Part shown: positions 22,827-34,793 of the stretch, in pieces
Layout: each line of letters opens with the position of its first letter
Numbering within the stretch: the stretch's first letter is position 1
Assembly (NCBI GenBank): GCA_032622095.1
Contig: CP136064.1
Coordinates: 253,086,484-253,150,483, forward strand
Direction of reading: 5' to 3'
Source: Siphonodentalium dalli
Lineage: Eukaryota > Mollusca > Scaphopoda > Gadilida > Siphonodentaliidae
Length of the DNA: 64,000 nucleotides
Made by a program: the position numbers and the translations under genes
The notes under the pieces: generated by a model
Databases searched by the model: none
What the model saw: the letters and a program-made list of their open reading frames with translations, nothing else
What the model was told of the DNA's origin: nothing

Positions 22827-23389
22827 ATGTTGAACAGAATAGACCGCTTTAATTTTCTAGCACTGCCGTACTTGTCGAAGCTTCCCGAATCTCTCGAACG
22901 TTGTTTTGATCAGGTAGTTACCGCTTTTAGCATTTTCGGCGAAGCATCAATAACATTTTTCAATTAGAAACAGAGATTGGGAATTTATTCATTAAGCGAA
23001 TAATGCCGCGATCAGTCAAACCTCTGCAAGGTGAGTGGTGCTCGAAGCAGGGAGATTTTTCTAATAACTCTCCATGCGCTCGTCAGTTTATAACCTGTTT
23101 ATCTGTACAGTGTGAGCCAGAGCGATTTCACTATACAATGTGCGACCCGATGCAAGCCTAGGGACAGAAACGTAGCAGCATGCAGGGGGGATATCATCCC
23201 TCTCTCAACTTTTGTCAATATATATCACCAGTTTCATACTTTTCATTCATACTTATAATGTATATAGTGAAATGCATATGGGGGGGTCCCAATTGTTCAG
23301 TAGATTATAAACAAACAATTGCATTTATTTTCTTTGGAAATTCCTCTGCAAAGAACAGAGCACACGGATCAAACCCATTCCTTTAAGGG
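22827..23389. other. No gene seen
   Basis: Unremarkable A+T-rich sequence. The 68-codon frame at 23180-23386 has no recognisable features. Confidence 0.4.
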
Positions 23390-23540
23390 TGTCCCTGTAG
23401 CCGTTATTTAGGTGGTTATGTCGTGGATAAGATAATCACTGTCTGGGCTATACGAGATTGGCGCGCGGGTTCTAATCCCGACATGAGCGAAAATCGGGAC
23501 AGATTTTCAAGTTCGATTTGAGTTAAGTGACTTCTCAATG
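23390..23540 (+). mobile_element. Possible tRNA-derived SINE
   Basis: The stretch GTGGATAAGATAATCACTGT followed about 30 bases later by GGTTCTAATCCCGAC resembles the A- and B-box layout of a tRNA-derived RNA polymerase III promoter. No complete cloverleaf can be drawn, so it is not called a tRNA gene. No second copy lies in the window to confirm a SINE family. Confidence 0.35.
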
Positions 23541-23859
23541 AGTCGATATAATAGGGCCATTTCGGTAAGAAATGATGAGAATTTGTTCACACTCACTGAA
23601 GCATGAACATTTGAAGCAATGAGCACTCATACTGAGCCTCCATATACTTTGATATATAATTCGTGCATGCGTCACGACACGTGCACCTATTAAAAGTTGA
23701 ACAACACCAGATCATTTATAACATTTTGATACCCACTATATTCTGGTAAATGTAAATTAAATACATGACTATGCAAATGGTCGGGCGTGCAATGCATGCG
23801 ATAACATATGTGACCCGCCATATCAAATCCAGTCGTAAGTCGGGATTTTTTTACCCTGT

Positions 23860-23928
23860 GCCAATGCATTCTCTTATATATGCGAGTCGACCATAGGTCG
23901 CCTCGCATATATAAGAGAATGCATTGGC
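23860..23928. repeat. 69-bp shared palindrome, copy 7
   Basis: Full-length palindrome, apparently identical to copy 2 although it lies in a different transposon family. Confidence 0.94.
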
Positions 23929-24147
23929 CTAACAATTTTTTACAATTTTAATAATTTGTTCTTGTATTCTTTAACAATTTTATAATTTCACCCATGCAGA
24001 GCCCCAGACAAACATGAGCAGAGGACACTCTTATATATGCTTCTATATATGTGTGGGGCTCCCTGCAGGGTAATGGATGTTTTTTTATTTTATGTCCTAA
24101 AAAATTTCAGAAACATTTATTTAAAAAAAATGATAAAAAATTGTTAG

Positions 24148-24216
24148 GTCAATGCATTCTCTTATATATGCGAGGCGACATATGGTCGACTCGCATATAT
24201 AAGAGAATGCATTGGC
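24148..24216. repeat. 69-bp shared palindrome, copy 8
   Basis: Full-length and facing copy 7. The first arm begins GTCAATGC and the centre reads CGACATATGGTCG. Confidence 0.93.
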
Positions 24217-24629
24217 ACAGGGTAAAAAAAATCCCGACTTACGACTGGATTTGATATGGCGGGTCACATATATCCTTTGTCGTCGTTATTATAATTTTTA
24301 GACAAAACACTGAGAATATAAATTCCCATTTAGCATTCCAATTCATGTGTTGGAATAACGCAATTGGTTTAAAGGTGTTATATATTATGTGTATGTTATA
24401 TGTTTGCAACTGCCCATTGAGGTGTTATTGCAATAAAATCTTGTATCTTGTGAACATAAATAGTTACTAAAACGCCGATTATCCTATATTTATTGAAAAT
24501 ACACATAAGGGCCCAAACCAAAAGGCACTTTAGGCCGTGGATATGGACTTATTGTTGTGTACAATTGAGGACATTAATTCCCTGTTTGTCTTGCAAATAA
24601 TCAAGTTGTCTTTCGAGGCACATGCGTGT

Positions 24630-24860
24630 ACACGGAGGAATGACTGCCTTAGGTCGGTAAATCGTTTGTCCCCTGAATGACCATAATGACTAAGGCAGAA
24701 AATTAGTCATAATGACTAAGACGAAGTCAGTCATAACGGCAAAGATATTATTGGTCAAAATGACTGATTGGGTCAAAATGACTAGAATTGTGTGTATCAA
24801 AATGACCAGACTTGAGTCATAATGACAATCATTTCTTAGTCACTGAAGGTCAAATTAAAT
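24630..24860. repeat. Degenerate tandem of a GTCATAATGACT-type motif
   Basis: About a dozen irregular repeats of GTCA(T/A)AATGACT, itself an imperfect palindrome, interspersed with AAGGCA and AAGACG. Spacing varies from about 14 to 30 bp, so it is not a clean minisatellite. Non-coding. Confidence 0.65.
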
Positions 24861-24869
24861 GTGGTGGAC

Positions 24870-25700
24870 ATTTTGAGCAAATAATTCCAATACTCAACCA
24901 GATGATGCGTCCAGATACATACATGTACATGACAAGATTGCATTCAAATTCTCTAAAACACAGATTCCTATAGTCGTCTGCTGAGAGTTATAACCAGATA
25001 GTATGTGGTATAGGTCTGTTTAATTGGCTGATTTTCGAAATGGCTGCATGTGGTGTCTATGAGATAAGAACATTTTATCCAAATAGTGTAGTCTTAGGTG
25101 TAGGTTGAAGTTCTGATATATAATGCCAATATATCCTCCCATCATAATTATTCGGTGTGACTAAACACAGTCCGGACCGGCCCGGACCAGCCCGGACCAC
25201 CCATGTGGAGTATAGGGGTGATTTTAGTGGCAATTGGGATTGAACTTTTAGCAATGAGTAATAATCACCGCTTAATGCAGTGTTGTAATTAGTGGTATGC
25301 TTCGTGTAACTTAAGTATTACCCTGACTTAGGCAATAGTTAGTTATAGTGACTCACTGAAAGTTGTGGGTTAGTCATGACTACAAAGGCTTGTGACTAAC
25401 CCTAAGTTAATCATATATATATACCAGATATGGCCTCTACACATATGTAACGGTCTCGCTAAATATAAATGACCATATATATACATGTAACTATAGAACT
25501 GGTTGGTCATGCATTAAGGGCATGCATGCATCAGTGCGCACGAATGTTGTCTATGCGTATAGAAAATAATATACACGGGTGGACGCAAGATGTGTCGGAT
25601 TTCCAAACATCGGCACACATCAACATACAAGAAAACCATAGTCAGAAATGGTATATAGCGCGCTCAAGATCATATATTATATACCAATGATTGTAATTAT
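24870..25700. other. No gene seen
   Basis: A+T-rich. AAGAAAACCATAGTCAGAAA near 25630 recurs at about 43730 with related flanks, marking an unclassified dispersed repeat. A triplet of CCGGACC motifs lies near 25170-25198. Confidence 0.4.
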
Positions 25701-25702
25701 AG

Positions 25703-28413
25703 AATACTAGTAGGTTAGCCCGCCACTGGCGTGGTTGGTCAGAAACATGACATTTTTTAAAATTATTTTTATCCAATGAGTTAATTCTGCCTTTTTAATT
25801 TTTTAATTAATTTTTTTGTTTTTCAATGAGTTAATTCTGCCTTTTTAATCAAGAGAAATGATGGTACCCGTCCCTAAAATAGGTATGAGTTACGGTACAT
25901 CGGGCGGAAAAACTGACACGATGAAAACGACAGACATAAGAATCACACAACACGCATTTTTTGTTTTTCAATGAGTTAATTCTGCCTTTTTAATCAAGAG
26001 AAATTATGGTACCCGTCCCTAAAAGAGGTATGATTCGATGAAAATCTCCCCCGTTCCTAGGAACGACAGACATAAGAATCACACGACACGCATTTGTTGT
26101 TTTCCAATGAGTTAATTCTGCCTTTTTAATCAAGATAAATGCATTCCGCCGTTCCAGTGCGTTTTGCATCCGTAGTCGTACGCATATGTGACCGTTTAGC
26201 AACGCCGATGGCAATAAAGAGCGTTATTCTGTTAACAACGCCAAATTTTGTCAATATAAAGAGCGTGACTGCTTTAACCCCTGCAGTGCCGAGGGCGGTG
26301 ATTTTGATGATTGGGAGTGGAGAACGGGTGCTCTGAGCTTCTCCAAAATGCCGCGACGATGAATCCCGTGGGTTTTTACCCTTAGATTGGAAGTTTGAGC
26401 TCAATCGAGCCAGCCGTTTTCGAGTCTATAGAGGACAAATATACACACACATATATATACGGAAGTCTCAAATTATATAGTAACTATATATATATAGCAG
26501 GTTAGCCCGCCACTGGCGTGGTTCGTCTGAAACATGACATTTTTTAATTATTTTTTTTTAATTAGTTAATTATTTAAATTTAATTTTTTTTCAATGAGTT
26601 ATGAGTTAAATTCTGCCTTTTTAATCAAGAGACTAAATTTTTTTAATTAATTATTTAAATTTAATTTTGTTTCAATGAGTTAATTCTGCCTTGAATTTTT
26701 TGTTTTTCAATGAGTTAATTCTGCATTTTTAATCAAGAGAAATTATGGTACCCGTCCCTAAAAGAGGTATGATTTACCTGATGAAAATCTCCCCCATTCC
26801 TAGGAACGACAGACATAAGATGTTGGCAGTCTGAGTTATTCACTCGAACGAATGGCAGTCTTGCTATTCACGGAGAATTGCAAATCATAGATGCGAAAGC
26901 ACTCAAAAGTATTGTTCCCGTATCTTCGCAAGCAACCACCTCGGCCTTCGACTTCGGCGCGTGACGGAGGTCGATTTGCCCGTCTTTGCGAACGGAAAGC
27001 ACTCAAAAGTATTGTTTCCGTATCTTATGACTTTCAATAAATCTCTCCGAATAATATAACGTAAACAAAAGCCGTAATGCGATATGCGAAAGCGGAAGGG
27101 AATAAAGAGCGTTAACCGGTTAACGAACCCAAATATGGAAGATCTATATCAACAACACTGCGGATAGGAACGCTCTTTAACTATCAACGCGATTAACCCC
27201 CGCGCTGCCGTTTTTGTGACTGAGAGTGAAGAACGGGTGGTCGGAGCTTCTCCAAAACGCCGCGACGACCATTCCCGTGGGTTTTTACCCTTAGAAAGGA
27301 AGTTTGAGCTCAATCTGTCCAGCCGTTTTGGAGTCTATAAAGGACAAATATACACATATATTTATATATTTACGGAAGTCTCAAAATATATAGGAGACTA
27401 GCAGGTTAGCCCGCCACTGGCAGCATGCGTCCCATGACTTTGTTCGAAAAAGCAATTGCAACAGGTTCCGAGACACTTGTGTTGCATTTGCACCAAATTT
27501 CGTCGAAATCAGCAAGTTTTACCCGATTTGACCTTGAATTGACAATTTTGTAGGTCAATGTCAGGTCGTGGTCATGATTTGACCCGTCCAAAACAATCCC
27601 CGGACAAAAGTACAGAAATCCGCCAGTTTTACCCCATTTGACCTTGAATTGACCAGTTTGAAGGTCAATGTCACGTCGGGGTCACGATTTGACCCGTCCG
27701 TGACACTTTCGGGACAAAAGTACCCATATGTAGCAAGTTTGGGCTCAATCGGTTGACCCGCTCCGAGTTGACCATTTTGCTTCCATAGAATTTTCATGGG
27801 ACGAATGCCTCGGAGCTGCGCCCCTCGTGAGACATTTCGTTCTCGAGCGGGTGAAGGATTTCGCATTCAAATCGATTTATGTCGATAAAACTGTTATTTT
27901 TCAAAATTTCAAGCTGAGACTTCGTGTGTCTGCGTGTAATACTTAGATATTCTTAAAATGACACAGTCCAACACGTAATTATGTTTTAGATGGAAGAAAT
28001 TAAAAAAAAAATTCTATGCTAAATTTAAACATAGGATTTCCCATTAAAATCGATTTATGTCGATATAACTCTTATTTTTCAAAATTTTGAGTTGAGACGT
28101 AATTATGTTTTTGATGAAAGAAATTAAATTTTTTCGATGCTAAATTTCGAGCGATAACGTTGCGTTGAATTGTAAACAAACGCTCATTAAGTAAGCCCCC
28201 GCGGTGCCGTTTTTTTGTGATTGGGAGTGGAGAATGGGTGCTCAGAGCTTCTCCAAAACGCCGCGACGACGATTCCCGTGGGTTTTTACCCTTAGATGGG
28301 AAGTTTGAGCCCAATAGGTGCAGCCGTTTTTGGAGTCTATAGAGGACATACACATACACATATACACATATATATACACATATATTTACGTAGTTCTCAA
28401 ATATATATAGGAG
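25703..28413. repeat. Three tandem copies of a decayed retroelement-like repeat
   Basis: Three units, about 25703-26496, 26497-27400 and 27401-28413, each open with GCAGGTTAGCCCGCCACTGG. Each closes with a conserved block (GTGGGTTTTTACCCTTAGA, GTTTGAGCTCAAT, GCCGTTTT.GAGTCTATA.AGGACA) and a TACACATATA-type microsatellite. A block of that kind next to a TA-rich tail resembles the 3' end of RTE-like non-LTR elements, but no reading frame remains, so the class is uncertain. Unit 3 contains TTGACCTTGAATTGAC direct repeats related to those at 43.97-44.49 kb. Confidence 0.6.
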
Positions 28414-30255
28414 ATAAAATATATTGGTTTCACGAATGACCAACTCATAGAATTAATCGCCTTGCACTTCTTGGCATCCGAATAACAATTGAAATTCCCA
28501 ACTACACCTTTTACCGGGTCGCAGTTCGACTTTTAATCCGTCCAAAAATTCCCATTCTATAAATAAAACGCCTATGCGCCCACTGTATACCAAGAAACAG
28601 CGAAACATTATACACGCGGAGCGCGGAAAAAATGTCAAATTGAGCATCACTCTAGGCTTTGTTCCACTGAAAATAATATTAAGAAGAGAACCGCCACGGT
28701 GGAATAATACGCCCATTGGCTTGTTTCGAATTGCATTTAACAAATATTCCATAACTTTAGTATTATTCCTGTAATGATAAAGATAATTCTGAAATCAAAC
28801 GTATTAACAGACAAAATGATCAACAGCGCAATTTCATATAACAGAAAATTAACTGGAGTAAATGATGATTATCAGCAGAAAATCAATAAATTTGAAACAA
28901 AATCCACGTTAAAAGGGACCCATAAGACTGGTCAGATTCATTCTACAAATCCCTGATTGAAACACAGCTTGTATACACTATGATCCAATTCAGCCACATA
29001 TGCCATATTAACAGACCATGACTGCAGTTATCAACAGGAAACCAATAAAACTCAAATTTTAAAGTGATGTGAAACACTCCAGTAGGGTGATAAAATAGAA
29101 ATGGAGAATAATCTTGCTCAAAGTAGTTATTTTTACCAAAAATATACCAAAATTGACAACCCACACCGTCATTCTTATTAATTACAGGCAGTGGATCTTG
29201 ATGGCGAAATCGTTTTCGTTAGTATATCGCTAATAGTTGCGTCCCGAATCGAGATGTAAATATTTACAATTCAGCACAGTTCAGACGATGTTTTCTATGG
29301 AGTGGTACGGTCGATTTGCTTCAGATATTCGGCAATGTTAGTAGAATACTATATTCCTCATGTTGTCATAGCGCCTGAGTACTATCTTATCAGTTAAACG
29401 CACCCGAACAAGTCCATATAATATACCTTTAAGTTATCATCCGGAAACGAAAATGGAGCCCGTATACTGAAAAAAAGAAAAGTGTATAGGAATTCTACTC
29501 ATAGAAAGTAAAGGTGACCTAATCTTAATCAGTGTGGAAGTGGAAAATCACCAAGAGCAAACCGAGCACATCGAATTGCAAGATTGTTGGCAAATCATTA
29601 TTTTGGTATACTAGCTTAAACAGCTTTATTCGGTGTTGGAGTGGCCCTTTGTGTGTTATGGGCATTTGGCCGATGTGTGCGCTTCGCACACATGAGACAG
29701 ATCTTACTCTTTTATATATATTGATCGATCATATTATTATGCTACTTCCATATATCCTCGGGCAAATAGGTTCATATTGGACCTAAATATTGACATTTCT
29801 TCATATTGGACTTATTTGGTTATGATATATGATAAGCCCATAGTAGACTAATACCCGTTATTATGTTGGATGGAGCGGGCCACAGTGAAATCACATCTAT
29901 AAAGAGCGTGCATCTGGTGCTGAAATAGGCCCATGTTGACCGTATATGTTTTTGTTTTGTTATTTATTATATTAAATTTTGTTTAATCAAAATTTTGAAA
30001 AACTAACGCCATTATAACCTCCACCCCGAGTCGCCACACACAATTTGTTGAAATAGTTCAAGGGGTCTGGGAGAAAAGTCCGAACAGACAGACAGATCCT
30101 ACTCTTGTATATATATAGATGATTGGGCATCAGTCGTTCGTGTGTATAAAGATTGTCCATATTTCTCTCAATGTTGAGGACATGACCTACCTATTGATAA
30201 TGTTGACTACACATTTTGTGTAAACATGCGATAGAACTAAAATGTGAGTACTAAT
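28414..30255. other. Gene-free; two retroelement-like tails
   Basis: No supported gene. GACAGATCTTACTCTT near 29696 and GACAGATCCTACTCTT near 30092 each lead into a TATATAT tract and look like two copies of one retroelement 3' end. The rest is unique A+T-rich sequence. The 99-codon minus frame at 28453-28752 lacks any domain. Confidence 0.4.
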
Positions 30256-30832
30256 ATGTCACATGAAACACCTATAATAACATTGAAAAATCCATTATAT
30301 ATTTTCTTATCTCTCATTGGTGAGTAATAGCCGCGTGCTTTCCGGGATACTTGGCATCGCGCCAAGTAAATTACCGAGCGGATTAATACTATTTAGAAAA
30401 GCCGCACTTGACAGCAATACAAGACATTTCAAAATAAATGCTTTGTTCATTAAAGTTCAATTATTGTCCAACTTCGTAGCATTAACGAAAATAGGAACAG
30501 AAACAAAGAGACAAATTGGGGACTATATGTTTCGTCGCAAGGCAGAGCGCGCAATACTGTCGTATACGGTTGTGAAGTGTCTCAGCCAACACCGTGCATG
30601 TATGCATTTTACATGCATTTTCAACTTCTTTCAAAGATTTTCATTTGTTAAAAAGGCACAAAGCTCTAGATTTTTCATGTGATATACAAGATCTTAAACT
30701 CGCTATGTTGGGCTATAAGATTTTATGAAACTCGTTTCATAAATTTGTTTCACAACGAGTCGTAGACGAATTGTGAATCAAATTTATCAAACTCGTTTCA
30801 TAACATCTTATATCCCAACATAACTCGTTGGG
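30256..30832. mobile_element. Single-arm relative of the 6.4-7.36 kb foldback
   Basis: Starts TATGTCACATGAAACACC and follows the left arm of the earlier foldback for about 430 bp, then its centre (CACAACGAGTCGTAGACGA). The inverted second arm is absent. The 121-codon frame 30317-30682 is a diverged version of the 101-codon frame at 6488-6793. The similarity follows from the shared transposon DNA, and no protein domain is recognised. Confidence 0.7.
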
Positions 30833-31933
30833 GCTCCTCTATATCCTGTTTAGTATAGAGTGCATTAGCGACATATATAGGTCGCATCACGACAACCTGA
30901 CAAAAGTGCCATCCTTTGACATTTAGCACATATGTATGTATGCTTTAATTCTAGTCCGGGAACCCGACCTTCTGTCCTTTATTTCTCGTATAACAAGACA
31001 TGTTAGCGGGTGACCCTCATTTCCAACAATATACATGTACAGTCATGTGGTATTTAGAGTTATCGGTCTTGACGTCTACTTTTGCACTTGAACCGTGTTA
31101 TTTCAATGGGTCTTCGTATGAATCACTGTGTATTTACCATTACTTCAAAGGATAACACATCTTAGCATTCGCATTGTGTGGACTTGTGTAGTTCAGAGAT
31201 AGTTTCGTCTATTATCGTTCTCGCTCCATGTCACCAGGAGCGATAACTCTAAAAATCGCGACGATAATATGGCGAGCACGACAATCGATAACACACAACA
31301 TCCTACCTATATATGCTGTGATGTAATAGGTGTAGCGAAGACTTTACAATAAACTAAATATATTAGTAGAGCATATTAGCGATTTTATCATGACAGTCGT
31401 AAAATATCTGCAAGAGGGTATGCCGTTTTTTTTTTTTTTTTTTTTTTTTTTGCATCTGCAATTTTCGGCGAACCACCACCCAAAACTTGCAAAACAAATA
31501 TTTTTTTAACTCCCAATGTTTTGACACACTAATTTTGGTCTAAAACCGCATAAAACCCAAATGCTATCACACATATGACTGTGAAATTATCTCCTTTAAT
31601 TCAAATGACAGTTTTAGTCTGTTTTAATTGAATAAATGCTTAGTACAGGCAAATATAAAGATTTTTTTTTTCTTCAAATAGTGGCTGATAGGCATTTGTC
31701 TACCACATACATGCATTGGAGTTTCCAGGTCAGTGTGTGATTATTGTATGCTAAGTCACCCTGTGTGATCAAATTACATCCTGCTAAATGGAAGTATAAT
31801 GCATGGATGTAGTGGACATCACTGGACAAATACATAACCCATCAGAAGCTGATAGGTGCACATAAAACACTACTGTAAGGTATCTTCATCCAATTTTACA
31901 AAAGCAAATGCAGCATATTCCCGCCATATTCCA
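30833..31933. other. No gene seen; poly-T tract
   Basis: No domain-bearing frame. A run of 26 T at 31426-31451 is the only marked feature. Confidence 0.4.
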
Positions 31934-32086
31934 TTAACCCTTTACCCAACAAACCGGCCAAAACCGGCCAAATAAAGCTTCAACAGCCTAAAATATCTTC
32001 GGTCTGTCTCAATAGAACCATACAAATATGGATATCATTGGAACCGGCTCCTTGACCACATTGTGATAGTTACAGTTATGCCCTGT

Positions 32087-32155
32087 GCCAATGCATTCTC
32101 TTATATATGCGAGTCGACCATAGGTCGCCTCGCATATATAAGAGAATGCATTGGC
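32087..32155. repeat. 69-bp shared palindrome, copy 9
   Basis: Full-length palindrome with no mismatch seen between arms outside the centre. Confidence 0.94.
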
Positions 32156-32236
32156 CTAAAAAAACTCTTCTTTTTTTTAACTTTTTACCATTTTTTCTTA
32201 CATTCTTTAACAATTTTATAATTTTTAATGTGTTAA

Positions 32237-32305
32237 GCCAATGCATTCTCTTATATATGCGAGGCGACCTATGGTCGACTCGCATATATAAGAGAATGCA
32301 TTGGC
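32237..32305. repeat. 69-bp shared palindrome, copy 10
   Basis: Full-length; faces copy 9 across an A+T-rich spacer of about 80 bp. Confidence 0.94.
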
Positions 32306-32744
32306 ACAGGGCCCTTCTGTTGGGTAAAGGGTTAAGATAGAATTATTCCCTGCAAGACAATGGCTGTAATACGTGTACGCAATGGTCTGTGCTTAAAGCT
32401 CTTAGTAACATCAGGACAAGTTTATTTATTTCCGTTTTACATTTCTCTGTGCTTCTTCTAACCGAAGGGTGTCGGGAAGGAAGTTTTACACCTGACCGTC
32501 CATATAACATAATTATTTGCGGAAAAGATTTTTCACTGAAATAAGATTTCACCAACCAATTTTCGTAAACTTTGATGAAAAAGAAAAGTTCTTTTCCTCA
32601 TGAAGGCTGAAAACCCGAGCATTCGCAATCTGATCTGTAACATGGTTCGGCAGTTTTCCGAGAGAAAAAATTGAGAATATATAGTGTTGAGTTACCAATA
32701 CATGTTCTTTTGTTCTATATATATTTTTTTATCACACAATTAAC

Positions 32745-33060
32745 CCACAAAACCAGCTTCATAATTATTGGTATGACACACGTGTAATATTAGCGCGTGC
32801 GATGACGTCACGCCTTTATTTAAATGACTTGCGATTGCTGAAGTTTATGATTGTTGTTTTCGATGAATACTTCGCGTTTATTTGATCATGTGATAAATGG
32901 TATCTCAAACTCGTTCTATTTTATACGTAATTTATCAACATCGTCCACTAAATTCTATTTGAGCCTCGGTAAACCTCGGTCCAATCAAATTTAGTGAACT
33001 CGGTTGAGAAATTCCGTATAAAATAGAAACTCGTGTGAGATCCTCTATATATATGAAGTT
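32745..33060. repeat. Dispersed repeat with CACGTG and TGACGTCA motifs, copy 1
   Basis: Contains TGACACACGTGTAATATTAG, GCGTGCGATGACGTCACGC and an inverted pair, TCCACTAAATTCTATTTGAG versus CAATCAAATTTAGTGAAC. Related sequence occurs at 49.76-49.88 kb and 58.63-59.11 kb. It looks like a non-autonomous element with E-box and CRE-like sites. Class not determined. Confidence 0.55.
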
Positions 33061-34296
33061 GTCTTTGCTTATGTTTAAATGATCTGTATATATGACAACT
33101 GCCCCGTGTGTGTGTGCAATTTTGTCAAATACATTTTTATGTTTAATTTTATGTTTATGCCACATCTTAATTACATCTCCACTGAGGCCAATAATTATGA
33201 GGCCCCAGTAACATAAATATGGTGTTTTGGCAGTTATAATATGTTTTAAACTGTTACAAATATGGGCACAAAAAGTTTTCAGTAAATTGATAATTTGATT
33301 ATAATAAGCTGGGTGGTGGTGAATTTTGGAGAATCATATCGCCATATTGCTTGAGTTGGATCAACTTGGATTTTTACCCTCTCTGCAGACAATATTCGGT
33401 GGTAAATATGTATTAAATTATATGCATAGAAATGGAAATAAGGGGAGTTTGTGGTGTTGATTGAAATGGGAATTCTTCGCCGACACACCCGTGACGATAT
33501 CGATACCATTGCTCAGATAAATGGGCTAAATTGTTCGATTTCCGAGCGATGGTAACTCGGGGGAAAATCTACTGTTCACCTTATCCTTAATATAATAGGC
33601 AGGCGCGTATATAGAGTCGGCGTATAGGGGTGGTGCAAAAGAGGGCAGCCGAGTGCGTTGCAGACCCCTGTGCTACTAGTTAAAGTTTTTATATTTTAGG
33701 AAATGTTCGCAATTCCCAACTAAAAAAATTTTGTATTTGTTTGTTTAAACTAGCGTAGATTGTGGGACCCTGTATAAAACAACTGCATGTGTTGCTGCGA
33801 ATCTGTGGTATGTGGATGATAAACAACGAGAATTTCATGTCCGCACAAATAAGGAATAGATCAAACGTTACTCTTACAGAGTAAAATTCCTATTTTCGTT
33901 ATTTCAGTGCATAACTCTGGTAAAATCAGCGAACTTGAATAGCATTCTCTGGTAGTGATCACTAATTTCATTCCATATAGTTTAGAAGAAATAAAGTTAT
34001 CATCCAGAAATGTGAACGATCGACGGATTTTTTTTAAACGAGCGTATGTGGCGCGTAAATTATAGACTTGTAAGTACCATGCATACAGTACCAAATATGG
34101 TCATTGAGAATCAATAAGTATTGCATGCCGTCCCTCTAAAACATCGAAATTGATCAAATAACATGATAGAAAATTCCGTATCGATTATATAAGATAATGC
34201 ATGCATGTCTTTCATATGACACTTATTCGCCCCTATAGTCAAGTCATATGTTGCTGTTATATATATATATATAGGGCGAACTGATGCAGTTATCAT
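33061..34296. other. No gene seen
   Basis: A+T-rich unique sequence. The small frames at 33279-33509 and 33861-34094 have no recognisable features. A TA microsatellite lies just before the next element (about 34258-34273). Confidence 0.4.
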
Positions 34297-34793
34297 TTAA
34301 AGGCCCACTTAATTTTCGAATGACCAGAATTACATTATACACAACGTATCCCATACTATATACCATTTGGAAGAGGAACCAAATAAATATATATATTCCA
34401 CCAGAATACGGAACAGCTGTGGCCTTGGAGTGTCCACTAAGTGACAGAGATTCTCAGATTCATTCCAAGAATCCCCCCTTGTCAACCCAGAATGCATCAG
34501 AATTCAAACTAAGAGATACAGTTATTCCCCTTCCATTGAGAATAATAGACTTTATAGTACAGTCTGGATCAAAATTAATCACAGATCACACCTCAGTACC
34601 TCGACAAAACAATATGTTCCCAGTTTATTTGACCGGATCAGTTGATAATACAATGTTTTGGAGCTTCCTCTTTCAAATGGTATATAATATGGAATAAGTT
34701 GTATATAATGTGATTTGGTGGTTCGTGGTATATAATATGGAATAAGTTGTATATAATGTGATCTGGTGGTTCGAAAATTAAGTGGGCCTTTAA
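34297..34793. mobile_element. Kolobok-like MITE, family K2 (complete)
   Basis: A 497-bp element flanked by TTAA with inverted termini TTAAAGGCCCACTTAATTTT and its complement. AGG-type termini beside TTAA fit the Kolobok superfamily. Near the right end a 48-bp segment (GTATATAATATGGAATAAGT) is duplicated in tandem. The 137-codon frame inside has no transposase features. A diverged copy lies in the SWAP70 intron (55.86-56.22 kb) and a bare right end at 44.69 kb. Confidence 0.82.

Larger units (their letters stand above)
23809..24268. mobile_element. TA-flanked MITE, family C copy 2 (complete)
   Basis: A 460-bp element flanked by TA on both sides, with inverted termini TGTGACCCGCCATATCAAAT that extend for about 50 bp, into the CCCTGTGCC edge of the palindrome. 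It contains two facing 69-bp palindromes (23860-23928 and 24148-24216) and a central hairpin built on GAGCCCCA and TGGGGCTC. No transposase. Its ends share nothing with families A and B except the palindrome cassette. Confidence 0.9.
31934..32335. mobile_element. piggyBac-like MITE, family B copy 3
   Basis: A 402-bp element with TTAA at both ends and termini TTAACCCTTTACCCAACA and its complement. It has the same internal ACCGGCC block and two facing 69-bp palindromes (32087-32155 and 32237-32305). It is collinear with the copy at 9.59 kb with few differences, suggesting recent activity. Confidence 0.9.

Noticed and set aside
23440..23510. tRNA gene
   Set aside because: A- and B-box-like strings are present but acceptor and anticodon stems cannot be formed; listed only as a possible SINE.
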